Source of the DNA: Streptomyces zhaozhouensis | GTDB lineage: Bacteria > Actinomycetota > Actinomycetes > Streptomycetales > Streptomycetaceae | Assembly (NCBI RefSeq): GCF_900230195.1 | Contig: NZ_OCNE01000015.1 | Coordinates: forward strand, 1 to 64,000 | Length of the DNA stretch: 64,000 bases | Direction of reading: 5' to 3' | In this document: piece after piece, positions 37,457-46,948 of the stretch | How the letters are laid out: each line of letters opens with the position of its first letter | Position numbering within the stretch: the first letter of the stretch is position 1 | Translations under genes and position numbers: made by a program | Notes under the pieces: model-generated | What the model was told of the DNA's origin: nothing | Databases searched by the model: none | The model's input: the letters and a program-made list of their open reading frames with translations, nothing else

Positions 37457-38965
37457 ATGCCAACTCCCGCCACGGCCCAGACGCGCACCTACCAGGTCCG
37501 GACGTTCGGTTGCCAGATGAACGTCCATGACTCGGAACGCATGGCCGGGCTCCTGGAGGACGCCGGCTACGTGCCGGCGGGGGAGCACGACGACGTCGCC
37601 GACATCGTGGTCTTCAACACCTGCGCCGTCCGGGAGAACGCGGACAACCGCCTCTACGGCAACCTGGGCCAGCTCGCGCCGAAGAAGGCCGCCCGCCCCG
37701 GGATGCAGATCGCCGTCGGCGGCTGCCTGGCCCAGAAGGACCGGGACACCATCACCCGCCGCGCCCCCTGGGTCGACGTCGTCTTCGGCACGCACAACGT
37801 CGGCAGCCTGCCCGTGCTGCTGGAGCGCGCCAGAGTCGAGCGCGAGGCCCAGGTGGAGATCGCCGAGTCGCTCGAGGCGTTCCCCTCCACCCTCCCCACC
37901 CGCCGGGACAGCGCCTACGCGGCCTGGGTCGCGATCTCCGTCGGCTGCAACAACACCTGCACCTTCTGCATCGTGCCCGCGCTGCGCGGCAAGGAGAAGG
38001 ACCGGCGCCCGGGGGACATCCTCGCCGAGGTGGAGGCGCTGGTCGCCGAGGGCGTCATCGAGATCACCCTGCTCGGCCAGAACGTCAACGCCTACGGCTC
38101 CGACATCGGCGACCGCCAGGCGTTCTCCAAGCTGCTGCGCGCCTGTGGCTCGGTCGAGGGGCTGGAGCGGGTCCGCTTCACCTCGCCGCACCCCAGGGAC
38201 TTCACCGACGACGTGATCGAGGCGATGGCGACCACGCCCCACGTGATGCCGCAGCTGCACATGCCGCTCCAGTCCGGCTCCTCCCGGGTGCTGAAGGCGA
38301 TGCGCCGCTCCTACCGCCAGGACCGGTACCTGAGCATCGTCGAGAAGGTCAGGCGGTCCATCCCGGAGGCCGCCCTCACCACGGACATCATCGTGGGCTT
38401 CCCCGGCGAGACCGAGGAGGACTTCCAGGAGACCCTGCACGTGGTGCGGGAGGCGCGCTTCGCCCAGGCGTTCACCTTCCAGTACTCGAAGCGGCCCGGC
38501 ACCCCGGCCGCCGAGATGCCCGGGCAGATCCCCAAGGAGGTCGTCCAGGAGCGGTACGAGCGGCTGGTCGCCCTCCAGGAGGAGATCTCCTGGGCGGAGA
38601 ACAAGCGCCAGGTGGGCAGGACCGTCGAGGTACTGGTCGCGGAGGGCGAGGGCCGCAAGGACGGCGCGACCCACCGGCTCTCCGGCCGCGCCCCGGACAA
38701 CCGGCTGGTCCACTTCACCCGCCCGGAACAGCCCGTGCGCCCCGGCGACCTGGTCACCGTCGAGGTCACCTACGCGGCCCCGCACCACCTGCTGGCCGAG
38801 GGAGCCGCCCTCCAGGTCCGGCGCAGCCGGGCCGGCGACGCCTGGGAACGGCGCAACGCCCAGCCCGAGCCGGCCGGTTCCGGCGGCGTGCTGCTCGGTC
38901 TGCCGACGGTCGGAGCGCCGCCCCAGCCGGCGGAGCCGGTCGGCGGCTGCGGCATCGGCCACTAG
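37457..38965 (+). CDS. miaB: tRNA (ms2i6A37) methylthiotransferase MiaB
   Basis: 502 aa. Radical-SAM enzyme adding a methylthio group to i6A37 of tRNAs reading UNN codons. First cluster cysteines in [22 protein letters not shown] and [11 protein letters not shown] cluster in [15 protein letters not shown] domain at about 385-455. Gln/Ser/Gly-rich extension to 502 ends in GGCGIGH, longer than E. coli MiaB, as in other streptomycetes. Works after MiaA, encoded 850 bp downstream. The ATG is at 37457, 80 bp from the divergent TAXI gene. Confidence 0.96.
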   Translation: MPTPATAQTRTYQVRTFGCQMNVHDSERMAGLLEDAGYVPAGEHDDVADIVVFNTCAVRENADNRLYGNLGQLAPKKAARPGMQIAVGGCLAQKDRDTITRRAPWVDVVFGTHNVGSLPVLLERARVEREAQVEIAESLEAFPSTLPTRRDSAYAAWVAISVGCNNTCTFCIVPALRGKEKDRRPGDILAEVEALVAEGVIEITLLGQNVNAYGSDIGDRQAFSKLLRACGSVEGLERVRFTSPHPRDFTDDVIEAMATTPHVMPQLHMPLQSGSSRVLKAMRRSYRQDRYLSIVEKVRRSIPEAALTTDIIVGFPGETEEDFQETLHVVREARFAQAFTFQYSKRPGTPAAEMPGQIPKEVVQERYERLVALQEEISWAENKRQVGRTVEVLVAEGEGRKDGATHRLSGRAPDNRLVHFTRPEQPVRPGDLVTVEVTYAAPHHLLAEGAALQVRRSRAGDAWERRNAQPEPAGSGGVLLGLPTVGAPPQPAEPVGGCGIGH

Positions 38966-38999
38966 GCCACCGGGCCACCGGCCACTAGGCCACCGGGCC
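38957..38999. repeat. 20-bp direct repeat over the miaB stop
   Basis: GGCCACTAGGCCACCGGGCC occurs at 38957-38976 and 38980-38999 (period 23 bp). The first copy carries the miaB stop codon TAG (38963-38965), the second lies in the intergenic region. Same style of event as at 36325-36362. Confidence 0.9.
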
Positions 39000-39045
39000 C
39001 GCCGCCCAGGCCGGCTCCGCACCGGCGGGAAGCGCCGGCAGGCCG

Positions 39046-39051
39046 TAGGCT
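39046..39051 (+). promoter_or_regulatory. -10 hexamer of a probable leaderless promoter
   Basis: TAGGCT starts 13 nt before the ATG at 39059; no Shine-Dalgarno sequence precedes the gene. Confidence 0.55.
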
Positions 39052-39058
39052 TCCGATC

Positions 39059-39766
39059 ATGCTCGTCGCCGCCGCGGTCTGCCCCTGCCCGCCCCTGCTC
39101 GTCCCCGAGATCGCCTCCGGCGCCGCCGGGGAGCTGGACGGCGCCCGTGCCGCCTGCTACGACGCCGTCGCGGTGCTGGCCGCCGCGCGCCCCGACCGGT
39201 TGCTGGTGGTCGGGCCGGCCGCCCCCGCTGAGAGCGGGGAGTTCGCCGCCGGCAGCCGGGGGTCGCTGCGCGGCTTCGGGGTCGCGCTCGACGTGACCCT
39301 GGGCGCGGGCGAGCCCGGCGCGCGCCCCCTGCCGCCCTCGCTCACCGTCGGCGCCTGGCTGCTGGAACGCACCCGCTGGGACGCGGCGCCCGTCGCCGCC
39401 CGCGCCCTGCCCGAGGACGCCAAGGCCGCCGACTGCCTGGAGGCCGGCCGCCGACTGGGCGCGGAAGAGGGGCGGTTGGCCCTGCTGGTGCTGGGCGACG
39501 GCAGCGCCTGCCGGACCGCGAAGGCGCCCGGCGCCTTCGACGACCGCGCCGAACCGTTCGACCGCGCCGTGGCCGACGCCCTCGCCCGCGCGGACACCGC
39601 GGCCCTGGCCGATCTGGACCCGGTCCTGGCCCGCCAACTGCACGTCGCCGGCCGCCCCGCCTGGCAGCTGCTCGCCGGCGCCGCCGAGGGCGCCGACCTC
39701 GACGGCCGGCTCCTGCACGACGAGGCGCCCTACGGGGTGGCCTACCTCGTCGCCACCTGGACCTGA
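39059..39766 (+). CDS. class III extradiol dioxygenase subunit B-like protein
   Basis: 235 aa. The overall pattern (N-terminal VCPCPPLLVPEIASGAAGELD, then alpha/beta segments VLAAARPDRLLVVGPA, GAWLLERTRWDAAPV, LLVLGDGSACR) matches the LigB/MEMO-like fold. In true extradiol enzymes the N-terminal motif carries an iron-ligand histidine (PHPP-type); here the position reads PCPP, and few histidines remain in the protein, so catalysis as a dioxygenase is doubtful. Conserved in Streptomyces next to miaA, 53 nt upstream of it. Function unknown. Confidence 0.8.
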   Translation: MLVAAAVCPCPPLLVPEIASGAAGELDGARAACYDAVAVLAAARPDRLLVVGPAAPAESGEFAAGSRGSLRGFGVALDVTLGAGEPGARPLPPSLTVGAWLLERTRWDAAPVAARALPEDAKAADCLEAGRRLGAEEGRLALLVLGDGSACRTAKAPGAFDDRAEPFDRAVADALARADTAALADLDPVLARQLHVAGRPAWQLLAGAAEGADLDGRLLHDEAPYGVAYLVATWT

Positions 39767-39819
39767 GCGGGCCGCTCCCACCCGGCGGGCGCCCGTCGGC
39801 GTTCTGGGAGACTGGGCGC

Positions 39820-40767
39820 GTGCACGCCACCCCTCCCTCGCCCCGCGTCATCGCCGTCGTCGGACCCACCGCGGCCGGCAAGTCCGACCTCGCCGTGGCG
39901 CTGGCCGGACGGCTCGGGGGCGAGGTGATCAACGCCGACTCCATGCAGCTCTACCGGGGCATGGACATCGGAACGGCCAAGCTCACCCCGGCCGAGCGCG
40001 GCGGCGTGCCGCACCACCTCCTCGACGTCTGGGACGTCACGGTCACCGCGAGCGTCGCCGAGTACCAGCGCCTGGCCAGGGCGGAGATCGACCGGCTGCT
40101 GCCGCTCGGCCGCACCCCCGTGGTGGTCGGCGGCTCGGGCCTCTACGTGCGGGGCGCGCTGGACGAGCTGTCCTTCCCCGGCACCGACCCCGGTGCCCGC
40201 GCCGTGCTGGAGGAGGAGCTGGCGCGGGTCGGCAGCGGTGCCCTGCACGCCAGACTCGCCGAGCTGGACCCGCCGGCCGCCGAGGCGATCCTGCCCAGCA
40301 ACGGCCGCCGCGTCGTGCGCGCCCTGGAGATCATCGAGATCACCGGCCGCCCGTTCACCGCCCAGCTGCCCGCCCCCGACGAGGACCGCGCCCACTACCC
40401 GACGCTGTACCTCGGGGTCAGGGTGCCGAGGTCCGAGCTGGACGAGCGGATCGCGACGCGCGTCGACCGGATGTGGGCCGCCGGCCTCGTCGACGAGGTG
40501 TGCCGCCTGGAAGCCGTCGGGCTCCGCGCGGGGCGCACCGCCTCCCGCGCCCTCGGCTACCAGCAGGTGCTGGCCGCCCTCGACGGTACCTACGACGAGA
40601 CCACCGCCCGGGAGGAGACGACGCGGGCCACCCGCCGCTTCGCCCGCAGGCAGGACCGGTGGTTCCGCAGGGACCCCAGGATCCACTGGCTGGACGCGGG
40701 CGCCGGGGCGGGGGAGACGCTGGAGGACCGCGCGTGGGAGTGGGTCGAGCGGACGGTCACCGGCTGA
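39820..40767 (+). CDS. miaA: tRNA dimethylallyltransferase MiaA
   Basis: 315 aa. Transfers the dimethylallyl group to A37 of UNN-reading tRNAs, the step before MiaB. P-loop GPTAAGKSD at residues about 15-23, DSMQLYRGMDIGTAK, PHHLLDVWDV, VVGGSGLYVRG and the C-terminal TRRFARRQDRWFRRD are all canonical. GTG start at 39820; GAGACT at 39808-39813 may be a -10 placing the transcript start at the codon. Length as usual. Confidence 0.96.
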   Translation: MHATPPSPRVIAVVGPTAAGKSDLAVALAGRLGGEVINADSMQLYRGMDIGTAKLTPAERGGVPHHLLDVWDVTVTASVAEYQRLARAEIDRLLPLGRTPVVVGGSGLYVRGALDELSFPGTDPGARAVLEEELARVGSGALHARLAELDPPAAEAILPSNGRRVVRALEIIEITGRPFTAQLPAPDEDRAHYPTLYLGVRVPRSELDERIATRVDRMWAAGLVDEVCRLEAVGLRAGRTASRALGYQQVLAALDGTYDETTAREETTRATRRFARRQDRWFRRDPRIHWLDAGAGAGETLEDRAWEWVERTVTG

Positions 40768-41093
40768 AGACCCCTCCGCCCGACCGGAGCTGAGGGGCCG
40801 TGGCCACCTCGGGAGACGACCCGCCGCGCCACGTGCGTTCGTGGTCGGGCAACGGCGCCCCGCGGCGGCGGCCGGGGTGTGCGGCACCTGTGCGACGGAG
40901 TGTGCGGCACCCGTGCGACGCGATGATCATGCGGGCCCGAGCGGCCTCTCCCGCGCCCCGTCGAACGGGCGGTCACATCCTGATCACGTGATGGCATCGG
41001 GACGCTCCCAGGGCCCGGGAGCGGACGTCGAGCGTGCCATCATCGAGCGCGATGCTACGACCGGGAACCGTGGAGTTGGGAGGGCGCGTGGCG
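40768..41093. other. intergenic region miaA to membrane protein, with a direct repeat
   Basis: 326 bp without a credible gene. CCCCTC (40771-40776) and GAGGGG (about 40792-40797) with an inner CTCCG/CGGAG pair may terminate miaA. A 21-bp direct repeat with one mismatch (GTGTGCGGCACC-Y-GTGCGACG) occurs at 40877-40897 and 40900-40920, period 23 bp. A GGGAGGG ribosome binding site (about 41078-41084) precedes the next gene. Confidence 0.6.
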
Positions 41094-41648
41094 ATGGAGG
41101 CCAGCCCTCGCGAGACCAGCGGCACCACCGAACGGGCAAACGATTCCGCGCCGTCCGTCACCCCCTCGGTGCCGCGACCGGCCGAGGCGCTCGGGCCGGA
41201 GTTCGACGGCTCGGACGACGACGAGGGACTGCGCGGCAACGCCCCGCTCCCCGACGAGGCGCTGCCCCACGACGACGACTCCCTGGGCCCCGAGGACGAG
41301 GCCGAGCGGGCCGAGTCCTACGGCGAGCTGCGGCCGCCGCGCAGGCTGCGCCTCACGCTGATCGCGCCCATCGTGCTGCTGAGCCTGCTCGGCTCGCTGA
41401 TGTTCGCCTTCCCGCTCGCCTTCGCCTTCGACGAGGCCGGAGCCGTGGTCGCGATGCTCGGTCTGCTGATCGGCTCCTCGGCGGCCGGCTGGGGCATGAT
41501 GGCCGCCCGCCGCGTCGGCTACACCTGGCCCGGCGTCCCGCCGCGCGGTTCGGGCCGCCGCCCGGACTGGCGGCTGCTGGTGCTCTACGCCCTGGCGCTC
41601 TCCGCCGCCCTCGCCCTGGCCTTCTGGCGGGTGGCCGGCCTGCGGTGA
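41094..41648 (+). CDS. hypothetical membrane protein with acidic N-terminus
   Basis: 184 aa. Residues about 1-80 are hydrophilic and acidic (DGSDDDEGLRG, HDDDSLGPEDEAER). Three hydrophobic segments follow at about 87-115, 118-140 and 160-180. I do not recognise a named family. It sits between miaA and dapF and reads towards dapF, 25 nt upstream of it. ATG 41094 is chosen for its spacing to the G-rich ribosome binding site; a GTG at 41088 is too close to it. Confidence 0.7.
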   Translation: MEASPRETSGTTERANDSAPSVTPSVPRPAEALGPEFDGSDDDEGLRGNAPLPDEALPHDDDSLGPEDEAERAESYGELRPPRRLRLTLIAPIVLLSLLGSLMFAFPLAFAFDEAGAVVAMLGLLIGSSAAGWGMMAARRVGYTWPGVPPRGSGRRPDWRLLVLYALALSAALALAFWRVAGLR

Positions 41649-41661
41649 TCCGCCCCGCGAC

Positions 41662-41667
41662 TACGAT
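41662..41667 (+). promoter_or_regulatory. -10 hexamer of a probable leaderless dapF promoter
   Basis: TACGAT begins 12 nt before the GTG at 41674; no ribosome binding site lies between. Confidence 0.55.
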
Positions 41668-41673
41668 CGACGG

Positions 41674-42570
41674 GTGGGTACCCCAGCGCGGCGCGTGCCG
41701 TTCCTCAAGGGACACGGCACCGAGAACGACTTCGTCATCATCCCCGACCACGACGGCCGGCTCGACCTGACGGCCGGCGACGTCGCCCGGCTCTGCGACC
41801 GCCGCGCGGGCGTCGGCGCCGACGGCGTGCTGCGCGCGGTGCGCGCGGCCGTTCACCCCGAGGCGGCCCAGGAGGCCGACGGGGCCCAGTGGTTCATGGA
41901 CTACCGCAACGCCGACGGCAGCGTCGCCGAGATGTGCGGCAACGGGCTGCGCGTCTTCGCCCGCTATCTGCGCCACGCCGGGCTGGTGCGGGGCCCCGAG
42001 GTCACCGTCGTCACCCGGGCCGGCCTGCGCCGGGCGCGGTTCGACGAGCGGGACCCCGAGCGCGGGCCGGTCACCGTGACGATGGGCGCCGCCCACCTCC
42101 CGGACGGTGCGGCGGCCTCGGTGACCGTCGCCGTCGGGGCCCGCGACTGGCCGGCCCACCACGTGGACATGGGCAACCCGCACGCGGTCGCCTTCGTCGA
42201 CGACCTCGCCCACGCCGGGCCCCTGCGCGAAGCGCCGGTGGTGCGCCCGGCCGCGGCCTACCCGCAGGGCACCAACGTGGAGTTCGTGGTGGACCGGGGG
42301 GAGCGTCATGTGGCGCTGCGCGTCCACGAGCGCGGCTCGGGGGAGACCCGCTCCTGCGGCACCGGGGCCTGCGCCGTGATGGTGGCCGCCGCCCGCAGGG
42401 ACGGCCGCGACCCGGCCGTGGACGGTCGGCCGGTGACCTACGCGGTGGACGTGCCGGGCGGTCGGCTGGAGATCACGGAGGCCGTCGACGGCACCGTGAG
42501 CATGACCGGGCCAGCCGTGATCGTGGCCGAGGGCACGCTTGCCCCGGGGCTGTTGACGAGCGAGGACTGA
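41674..42570 (+). CDS. dapF: diaminopimelate epimerase
   Basis: 298 aa. Interconverts LL- and meso-diaminopimelate for lysine and peptidoglycan synthesis. Streptomyces walls contain LL-DAP, so the enzyme mainly serves lysine. The two catalytic cysteines are in EMCGNGLRVF and RSCGTGACAVM; the N-terminal KGHGTENDF and MGNPHAVAFVDD blocks are canonical. GTG start, probably leaderless. A perfect 10-bp hairpin at 42581-42607 ends the gene. Confidence 0.96.
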   Translation: MGTPARRVPFLKGHGTENDFVIIPDHDGRLDLTAGDVARLCDRRAGVGADGVLRAVRAAVHPEAAQEADGAQWFMDYRNADGSVAEMCGNGLRVFARYLRHAGLVRGPEVTVVTRAGLRRARFDERDPERGPVTVTMGAAHLPDGAAASVTVAVGARDWPAHHVDMGNPHAVAFVDDLAHAGPLREAPVVRPAAAYPQGTNVEFVVDRGERHVALRVHERGSGETRSCGTGACAVMVAAARRDGRDPAVDGRPVTYAVDVPGGRLEITEAVDGTVSMTGPAVIVAEGTLAPGLLTSED

Positions 42571-42580
42571 TGTTCGCCTG

Positions 42581-42607
42581 CCCGGGGCGCGTTCGAGGCG
42601 CCCCGGG
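42581..42607 (+). terminator. dapF terminator
   Basis: CCCGGGGCGC (42581-42590) and GCGCCCCGGG (42598-42607) form a perfect 10-bp stem with a 7-nt loop, 10 nt after the dapF stop. Confidence 0.75.
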
Positions 42608-42847
42608 GCGCGCCTCCAGGCGACGAAACGTCATTCCTCAGCCTCTGAGCGGCCTCTTTCGGACAGCTTCGCCAGAACATACGTCACCTGAATGGGTGAT
42701 CCCCGGCGATCGGGACCTCCCGCGGTCCGCCACGCGTGGTGGGCTCGGTAGCATCAAGCACCGGCGCCGCTGCGGGACTGTCCCGGGTCACGGGACCACC
42801 GGACATGAGCCGCGGTCCGGTCCACCCGACCGCGGAGGTGCCCCCAC

Positions 42848-44962
42848 ATGACGGCAGAGGCGACCACCCCGAGCGGCACGACGCCCACACGCCGGGGTCA
42901 CCGCCGCGTGAAGCTCCGTCAGCTCGGCCGCGCGGCGGTCTTCGGCTCGGACCGCCACTCGCTCCCCGACGCCATCGAGCATCTGGCCAAGGCGCACCGG
43001 GGCCACCACCCCGGCGCCGACGTCGGTCTGCTGCGCCGCGCCTACCAGATCGCCGAGGAGGCCCACCGCGGCCAGACCCGCAAGAGCGGCGAGCCCTACA
43101 TCACCCACCCCCTGGCCGTCACCCTGATCCTCGCCGAACTGGGCGCGGAGACCACCACGTTGACGGCCTCCCTGCTGCACGACACCGTCGAGGACACCGA
43201 GGTGACGCTGGAGCAGGTGCGGGCCGACTTCGGGGACGAGGTCGGCCATCTGGTGGACGGGGTCACCAAGCTGGAGAAGGTCGAGTACGGCGCCGCCGCC
43301 GAGTCCGAGACGTTCCGCAAGATGCTGGTGGCCACCGGCAGCGACGTCCGGGTGATGTCCATCAAGCTCGCCGACCGGCTGCACAACATGCGCACCCTCG
43401 GCGTGATGCGGCCCGAGAAGCAGGCGCGGATCGCGCGGGTGACCAGGGACGTGCTGATCCCGCTGGCCGAGCGGCTCGGCGTGCACACGGTCAAGACGGA
43501 GCTGGAGGACCTGGTCTTCGCCGTCCTCCACCCCGAGGAGCACCGCGAGGCCAGGGAGCTGGTGCTCGCCCACCACGGGCGGCCGGACCCGCTGACCGAG
43601 GCCGCCTCGCTGGTGCGCGGCGTCCTGCGGGAGGCCGGCATCGCCGCCGAGGTCCAGATCCGGCCGCGCCACCTCTTCTCCGTGCACCGCGCCCGGCTCA
43701 AACGCGGGGAGCTGGGCGCCTGGGACTACGGGCGGCTGCTGATCCTCGTCGGGGAGAACGCCGACTGCTACGCGGTCCTCGGGGAGCTGCACACCTGTCT
43801 CACCCCGGTGGTCTCCGAGTTCAAGGACTTCGTCGCCGCCCCCAAGTTCAACCTGTACCAGTCCCTGCACACCGCCTTCGCCACCCCGGCGGGCGACGTC
43901 GCCGAGGTGCTGGTCCGCACCCACGCCATGCACCGCGTCGCGGAGAACGGCGTGATCGCCCTCGGCGACCCGCACCGCTCCGCCGAGGCGGAGGCGGGCC
44001 CCGAGGAGCCGGAGCGCGCGGGCGACCCGACGCGCCCCGGCTGGCTCTCCCGGCTGCTGAAGTGGCAGGAGCAGGCGACCGACTCCGACACCTTCTGGAC
44101 CGAGCTGCGCGAGGAGCTGGCCAGGGACCGGGAGATCACCGTCTTCGCCGGCGCCCCCGAGGACGGTCCGCTCCAACTGCCGGTCGGCGCGACCTGCGTG
44201 GACGCGGCCTATGCCCGGCACGGCGCGGCGGCCCACTCCTGCATGGGGGCCCGGGTCAACGGCCGGCTGGCGAACCTGCGCACCGTGCTGCGCGACGGCG
44301 ACACCGTTCAGCTGCTGCTCGCCGGCGACGGGGGCTCGGGCCCCTCGCCCGAGTGGCTGGAGCACGCGACGACCCCCGCGGCCCGGGTCGCGATCCGTTC
44401 CTGGCTGAAGACCGGGGGCGCGCGACCGGAGAGCGAGCGTGGCGAGGAGGCCAGGCCCCCCGCGCCCGAGCCGGAGCCGCCGGCGCACGACGGCGCGCCG
44501 GCGGGCGAGGAGGAGGCGGCGCTCGTGCCGGGCGCGCCCCGCGCGCAGGTGCGCTTGGCGCGCTGCTGCACGCCCGTTCCGCCGGACGCCGCCTGCGGCT
44601 TCGCGGTGCGGGGCGGCGCCGTGACCGTGCATCGGCAGGAGTGCCCGACGGCCGTGGAGATGGTCGACGGCGGGCGCGCGGCGCTGGCGGTCCGCTGGCG
44701 GTCCGCCTCGGGCGGCTGCCGGGTCACCCTCCAGGCGGAGGCGCTGGGGCGGCCCGAGCTGCTGGCCGACCTCACCGAGGCCCTGGCGCTGCACGGCGCG
44801 GCCGTGGTGCACGCCGAGGTGGAGCCGCCGCGACAGCAGCGGGTCCGCCACACCTACACGCTGCGGCTCCCCGACGCGTCGGGGCTGCCGAGGTTGATGC
44901 GGGCCATGCGCCGGGTACCCGGCGTGTATGACGTCTCGCGCGCGGTCCGGCTGCACCCGTGA
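42848..44962 (+). CDS. rshA: RelA/SpoT homologue RshA
   Basis: 704 aa. The N-terminal HD hydrolase is intact (ITHP, LLHDTVEDTE, IKLADRLHNMRTL). The synthetase domain (about 230-370) is diverged: the acidic residues expected for catalysis remain (WDYGRLLILV; EVLVRT) with YQSLHT, but the GRFKDYIA motif is SEFKDFVA and the AAHW block is lost. TGS (about 430-490), a Cys-containing RIS module (RCCTPVP ... VHRQECP) and an ACT domain (about 620-700) follow. This is the second long RSH of Streptomyces, studied as rshA beside relA. Whether it makes (p)ppGpp here cannot be settled from sequence; hydrolase activity is likelier. GGAGGT precedes the ATG; TAGCAT at 42749-42754 may be a -10. Confidence 0.9.
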   Translation: MTAEATTPSGTTPTRRGHRRVKLRQLGRAAVFGSDRHSLPDAIEHLAKAHRGHHPGADVGLLRRAYQIAEEAHRGQTRKSGEPYITHPLAVTLILAELGAETTTLTASLLHDTVEDTEVTLEQVRADFGDEVGHLVDGVTKLEKVEYGAAAESETFRKMLVATGSDVRVMSIKLADRLHNMRTLGVMRPEKQARIARVTRDVLIPLAERLGVHTVKTELEDLVFAVLHPEEHREARELVLAHHGRPDPLTEAASLVRGVLREAGIAAEVQIRPRHLFSVHRARLKRGELGAWDYGRLLILVGENADCYAVLGELHTCLTPVVSEFKDFVAAPKFNLYQSLHTAFATPAGDVAEVLVRTHAMHRVAENGVIALGDPHRSAEAEAGPEEPERAGDPTRPGWLSRLLKWQEQATDSDTFWTELREELARDREITVFAGAPEDGPLQLPVGATCVDAAYARHGAAAHSCMGARVNGRLANLRTVLRDGDTVQLLLAGDGGSGPSPEWLEHATTPAARVAIRSWLKTGGARPESERGEEARPPAPEPEPPAHDGAPAGEEEAALVPGAPRAQVRLARCCTPVPPDAACGFAVRGGAVTVHRQECPTAVEMVDGGRAALAVRWRSASGGCRVTLQAEALGRPELLADLTEALALHGAAVVHAEVEPPRQQRVRHTYTLRLPDASGLPRLMRAMRRVPGVYDVSRAVRLHP

Positions 44963-44995
44963 GCCGGGGCTCCGGCCACGGCCGGGGCCCCTGGC
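44963..44995 (+). terminator. rshA terminator hairpin
   Basis: GCCGGGG-CT-CCGGCC folds onto GGCCGG-GG-CCCC-T-GGC right after the stop codon. More GC-rich inverted repeats follow up to 45120, before hflX. Confidence 0.5.
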
Positions 44996-45210
44996 CGGGC
45001 GCGGGCCGGGCGTCGGGCCGTTAATCCGGTGCCCCGGGGCCACCGCCGTGCCACCATGGCGGAGGAGCCCCGGCGCGCCCGGGGCGGCGGCCGGGAATCA
45101 TCCCGGCGGCCCGGGCGTTCCCCGAGCAGGCCCAGTTCCCCAGCCCCTGCGGCGGCCCTCCTCGTGGCGGCCCCACCGGGCGGCTGACCCAGTCGAACCT
45201 AAGGATCGCA

Positions 45211-46689
45211 TTGACCTTCTCTTCCCTTCCTCAGGACACCCAGCGCCACTCCACGGCGAACCGCCGGGCCGACGCCCTGATGGATGAGGACGTCGCCTGG
45301 AACGAAATCTCCGATGACCGGGACGGCGAGCAGTTCGAGCGGGAGGAGCGCGCCGCGCTGCGGCGGGTCGCCGGCCTCTCGACCGAGCTGGAGGACGTCA
45401 CCGAGGTCGAGTACCGCCAACTGCGCCTGGAGCGCGTGGTGCTGGTCGGTGTCTGGACCTCGGGTACCGCCCAGGACGCGGACAACTCGCTGGCCGAGCT
45501 GGCCGCGCTCGCCGAGACGGCGGGCGCCATGGTGCTCGACGGCGTGATCCAGCGCCGCGACCGGCCGGACCCGGCCACCTACATCGGCTCGGGCAAGGCC
45601 CAGGAGCTGCGCGACCTGGTCGTCGAGACGGCGGCCGACACCGTGGTCTGCGACGGCGAGCTGAGTCCGGGGCAGTTGATCCACCTGGAGGACGTCGTCA
45701 AGGTCAAGGTGGTCGACCGCACCGCCCTGATCCTCGACATCTTCGCCCAGCACGCCAAGTCCCGTGAGGGCAAGGCGCAGGTGGCCCTGGCCCAGATGCA
45801 GTACATGCTGCCCCGGCTGCGCGGCTGGGGTCAGTCGCTCTCCCGGCAGATGGGCGGCGGCGGTGGCGGCGGGATGGCGACCCGCGGCCCCGGTGAGACC
45901 AAGATCGAGACGGACCGGCGGCGCATCCGCGAGAAGATGGCGAAGATGCGTCGGGAGATCGCCCAGATGAAGGTCGGGCGTGACGTCAAGCGGCGCGAGC
46001 GCAACCGCCGCGAGGTCCCCTCGGTCGCCATCGCCGGCTACACCAACGCGGGGAAGTCCTCCCTGCTCAACCGCCTCACGGGGGCCGGTGTCCTGGTGGA
46101 GAACGCGCTGTTCGCCACGCTCGACCCGACGGTCCGCAAGGCCGAGACGCCGGGCGGGCGTTCCTACACCCTGGCCGACACGGTGGGCTTCGTGCGCCAT
46201 CTGCCGCACCACCTGGTCGAGGCGTTCCGGTCGACGATGGAGGAGGTCGGCGACGCGGACCTGATCCTGCACGTCGTGGACGGTTCGCACCCGGCGCCGG
46301 AGGAGCAGTTGGCCGCCGTCCGAGAGGTGATCAACGATGTCGGCGCGCGGGACGTGCCGGAGATCGTCGTGGTCAACAAGGCGGACATCGCCGATGAGGT
46401 GATCCTCCAGCGGCTGCTGCGCACCGAGCGCCAGGCGATCGCCGTCTCCGCCCACAGCGGCCTGGGGATGGAGGAGCTGCTCGCCCTCATCGAGGAGCGG
46501 CTGCCGCATCCCTCGGTGGAGTTGGAGGCGCTGGTGCCCTACACCGAGGGCGCCCTGGTCTCCCGGGTGCACGAGGAGGGCGAGGTGCTCTCCGAGGAGC
46601 ACACCGGCGAGGGCACCCTGCTGAAGGCGAGGGTGCACCCGGAGCTGGGCGCCCTGCTGGAGCGGTTCACCCTCGCCACCAGGTCCTGA
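45211..46689 (+). CDS. hflX: GTPase HflX
   Basis: 492 aa. Ribosome-associated GTPase that splits stalled or stressed 70S ribosomes. N-terminal HflX domain (about 60-200; [24 protein letters not shown]), a coiled linker with the glycine run GGGGGGG, then the G domain: G1 [10 protein letters not shown]3 [11 protein letters not shown]4 NKAD. The start is a TTG at 45211 with AAGGAT 5 nt upstream; this fits homologues that begin with a similar acidic/Arg N-terminus. A 23-bp perfect hairpin (46715-46764) terminates the gene. Confidence 0.94.
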   Translation: MTFSSLPQDTQRHSTANRRADALMDEDVAWNEISDDRDGEQFEREERAALRRVAGLSTELEDVTEVEYRQLRLERVVLVGVWTSGTAQDADNSLAELAALAETAGAMVLDGVIQRRDRPDPATYIGSGKAQELRDLVVETAADTVVCDGELSPGQLIHLEDVVKVKVVDRTALILDIFAQHAKSREGKAQVALAQMQYMLPRLRGWGQSLSRQMGGGGGGGMATRGPGETKIETDRRRIREKMAKMRREIAQMKVGRDVKRRERNRREVPSVAIAGYTNAGKSSLLNRLTGAGVLVENALFATLDPTVRKAETPGGRSYTLADTVGFVRHLPHHLVEAFRSTMEEVGDADLILHVVDGSHPAPEEQLAAVREVINDVGARDVPEIVVVNKADIADEVILQRLLRTERQAIAVSAHSGLGMEELLALIEERLPHPSVELEALVPYTEGALVSRVHEEGEVLSEEHTGEGTLLKARVHPELGALLERFTLATRS

Positions 46690-46714
46690 CCAGCGGGACC
46701 TCCCAGCGCGACCG

Positions 46715-46764
46715 GCCGGAGGGCCCCGACCCGCGAGACGCCTCGCGGGTCGGGGCCCTCCGGC
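46715..46764. terminator. hflX terminator, perfect 23-bp stem
   Basis: Bases 46715-46737 are the exact inverse complement of 46742-46764, with a 4-nt ACGC loop. This is the longest perfect hairpin noticed in the window; no U-tract follows. Confidence 0.85.
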
Positions 46765-46904
46765 TTCGCGCGTGCGGGGCCCGACACCCCCGGCGGGCCG
46801 TCGCGAGGCCGCGCGTAGGCTGACGTGGTCCACGGAACGGTGGGCCCTGTCCGGGAACACCTCCGCGCACAGTGCTTGTTGTATGGTATGGAAACTGCCC
46901 TTGA

Positions 46905-46920
46905 CCTGCGAAAACGCAGG
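46905..46920 (+). other. small hairpin in the panD leader
   Basis: CCTGCG-AAAA-CGCAGG, a 6-bp stem 29 nt before the panD start, after an AT-richer stretch (TTGTTGTATGGTATGG at about 46877-46892) that probably holds the promoter. Confidence 0.4.
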
Positions 46921-46948
46921 CAGGGAGCCGAGCTCCTGGAGTACCGCG

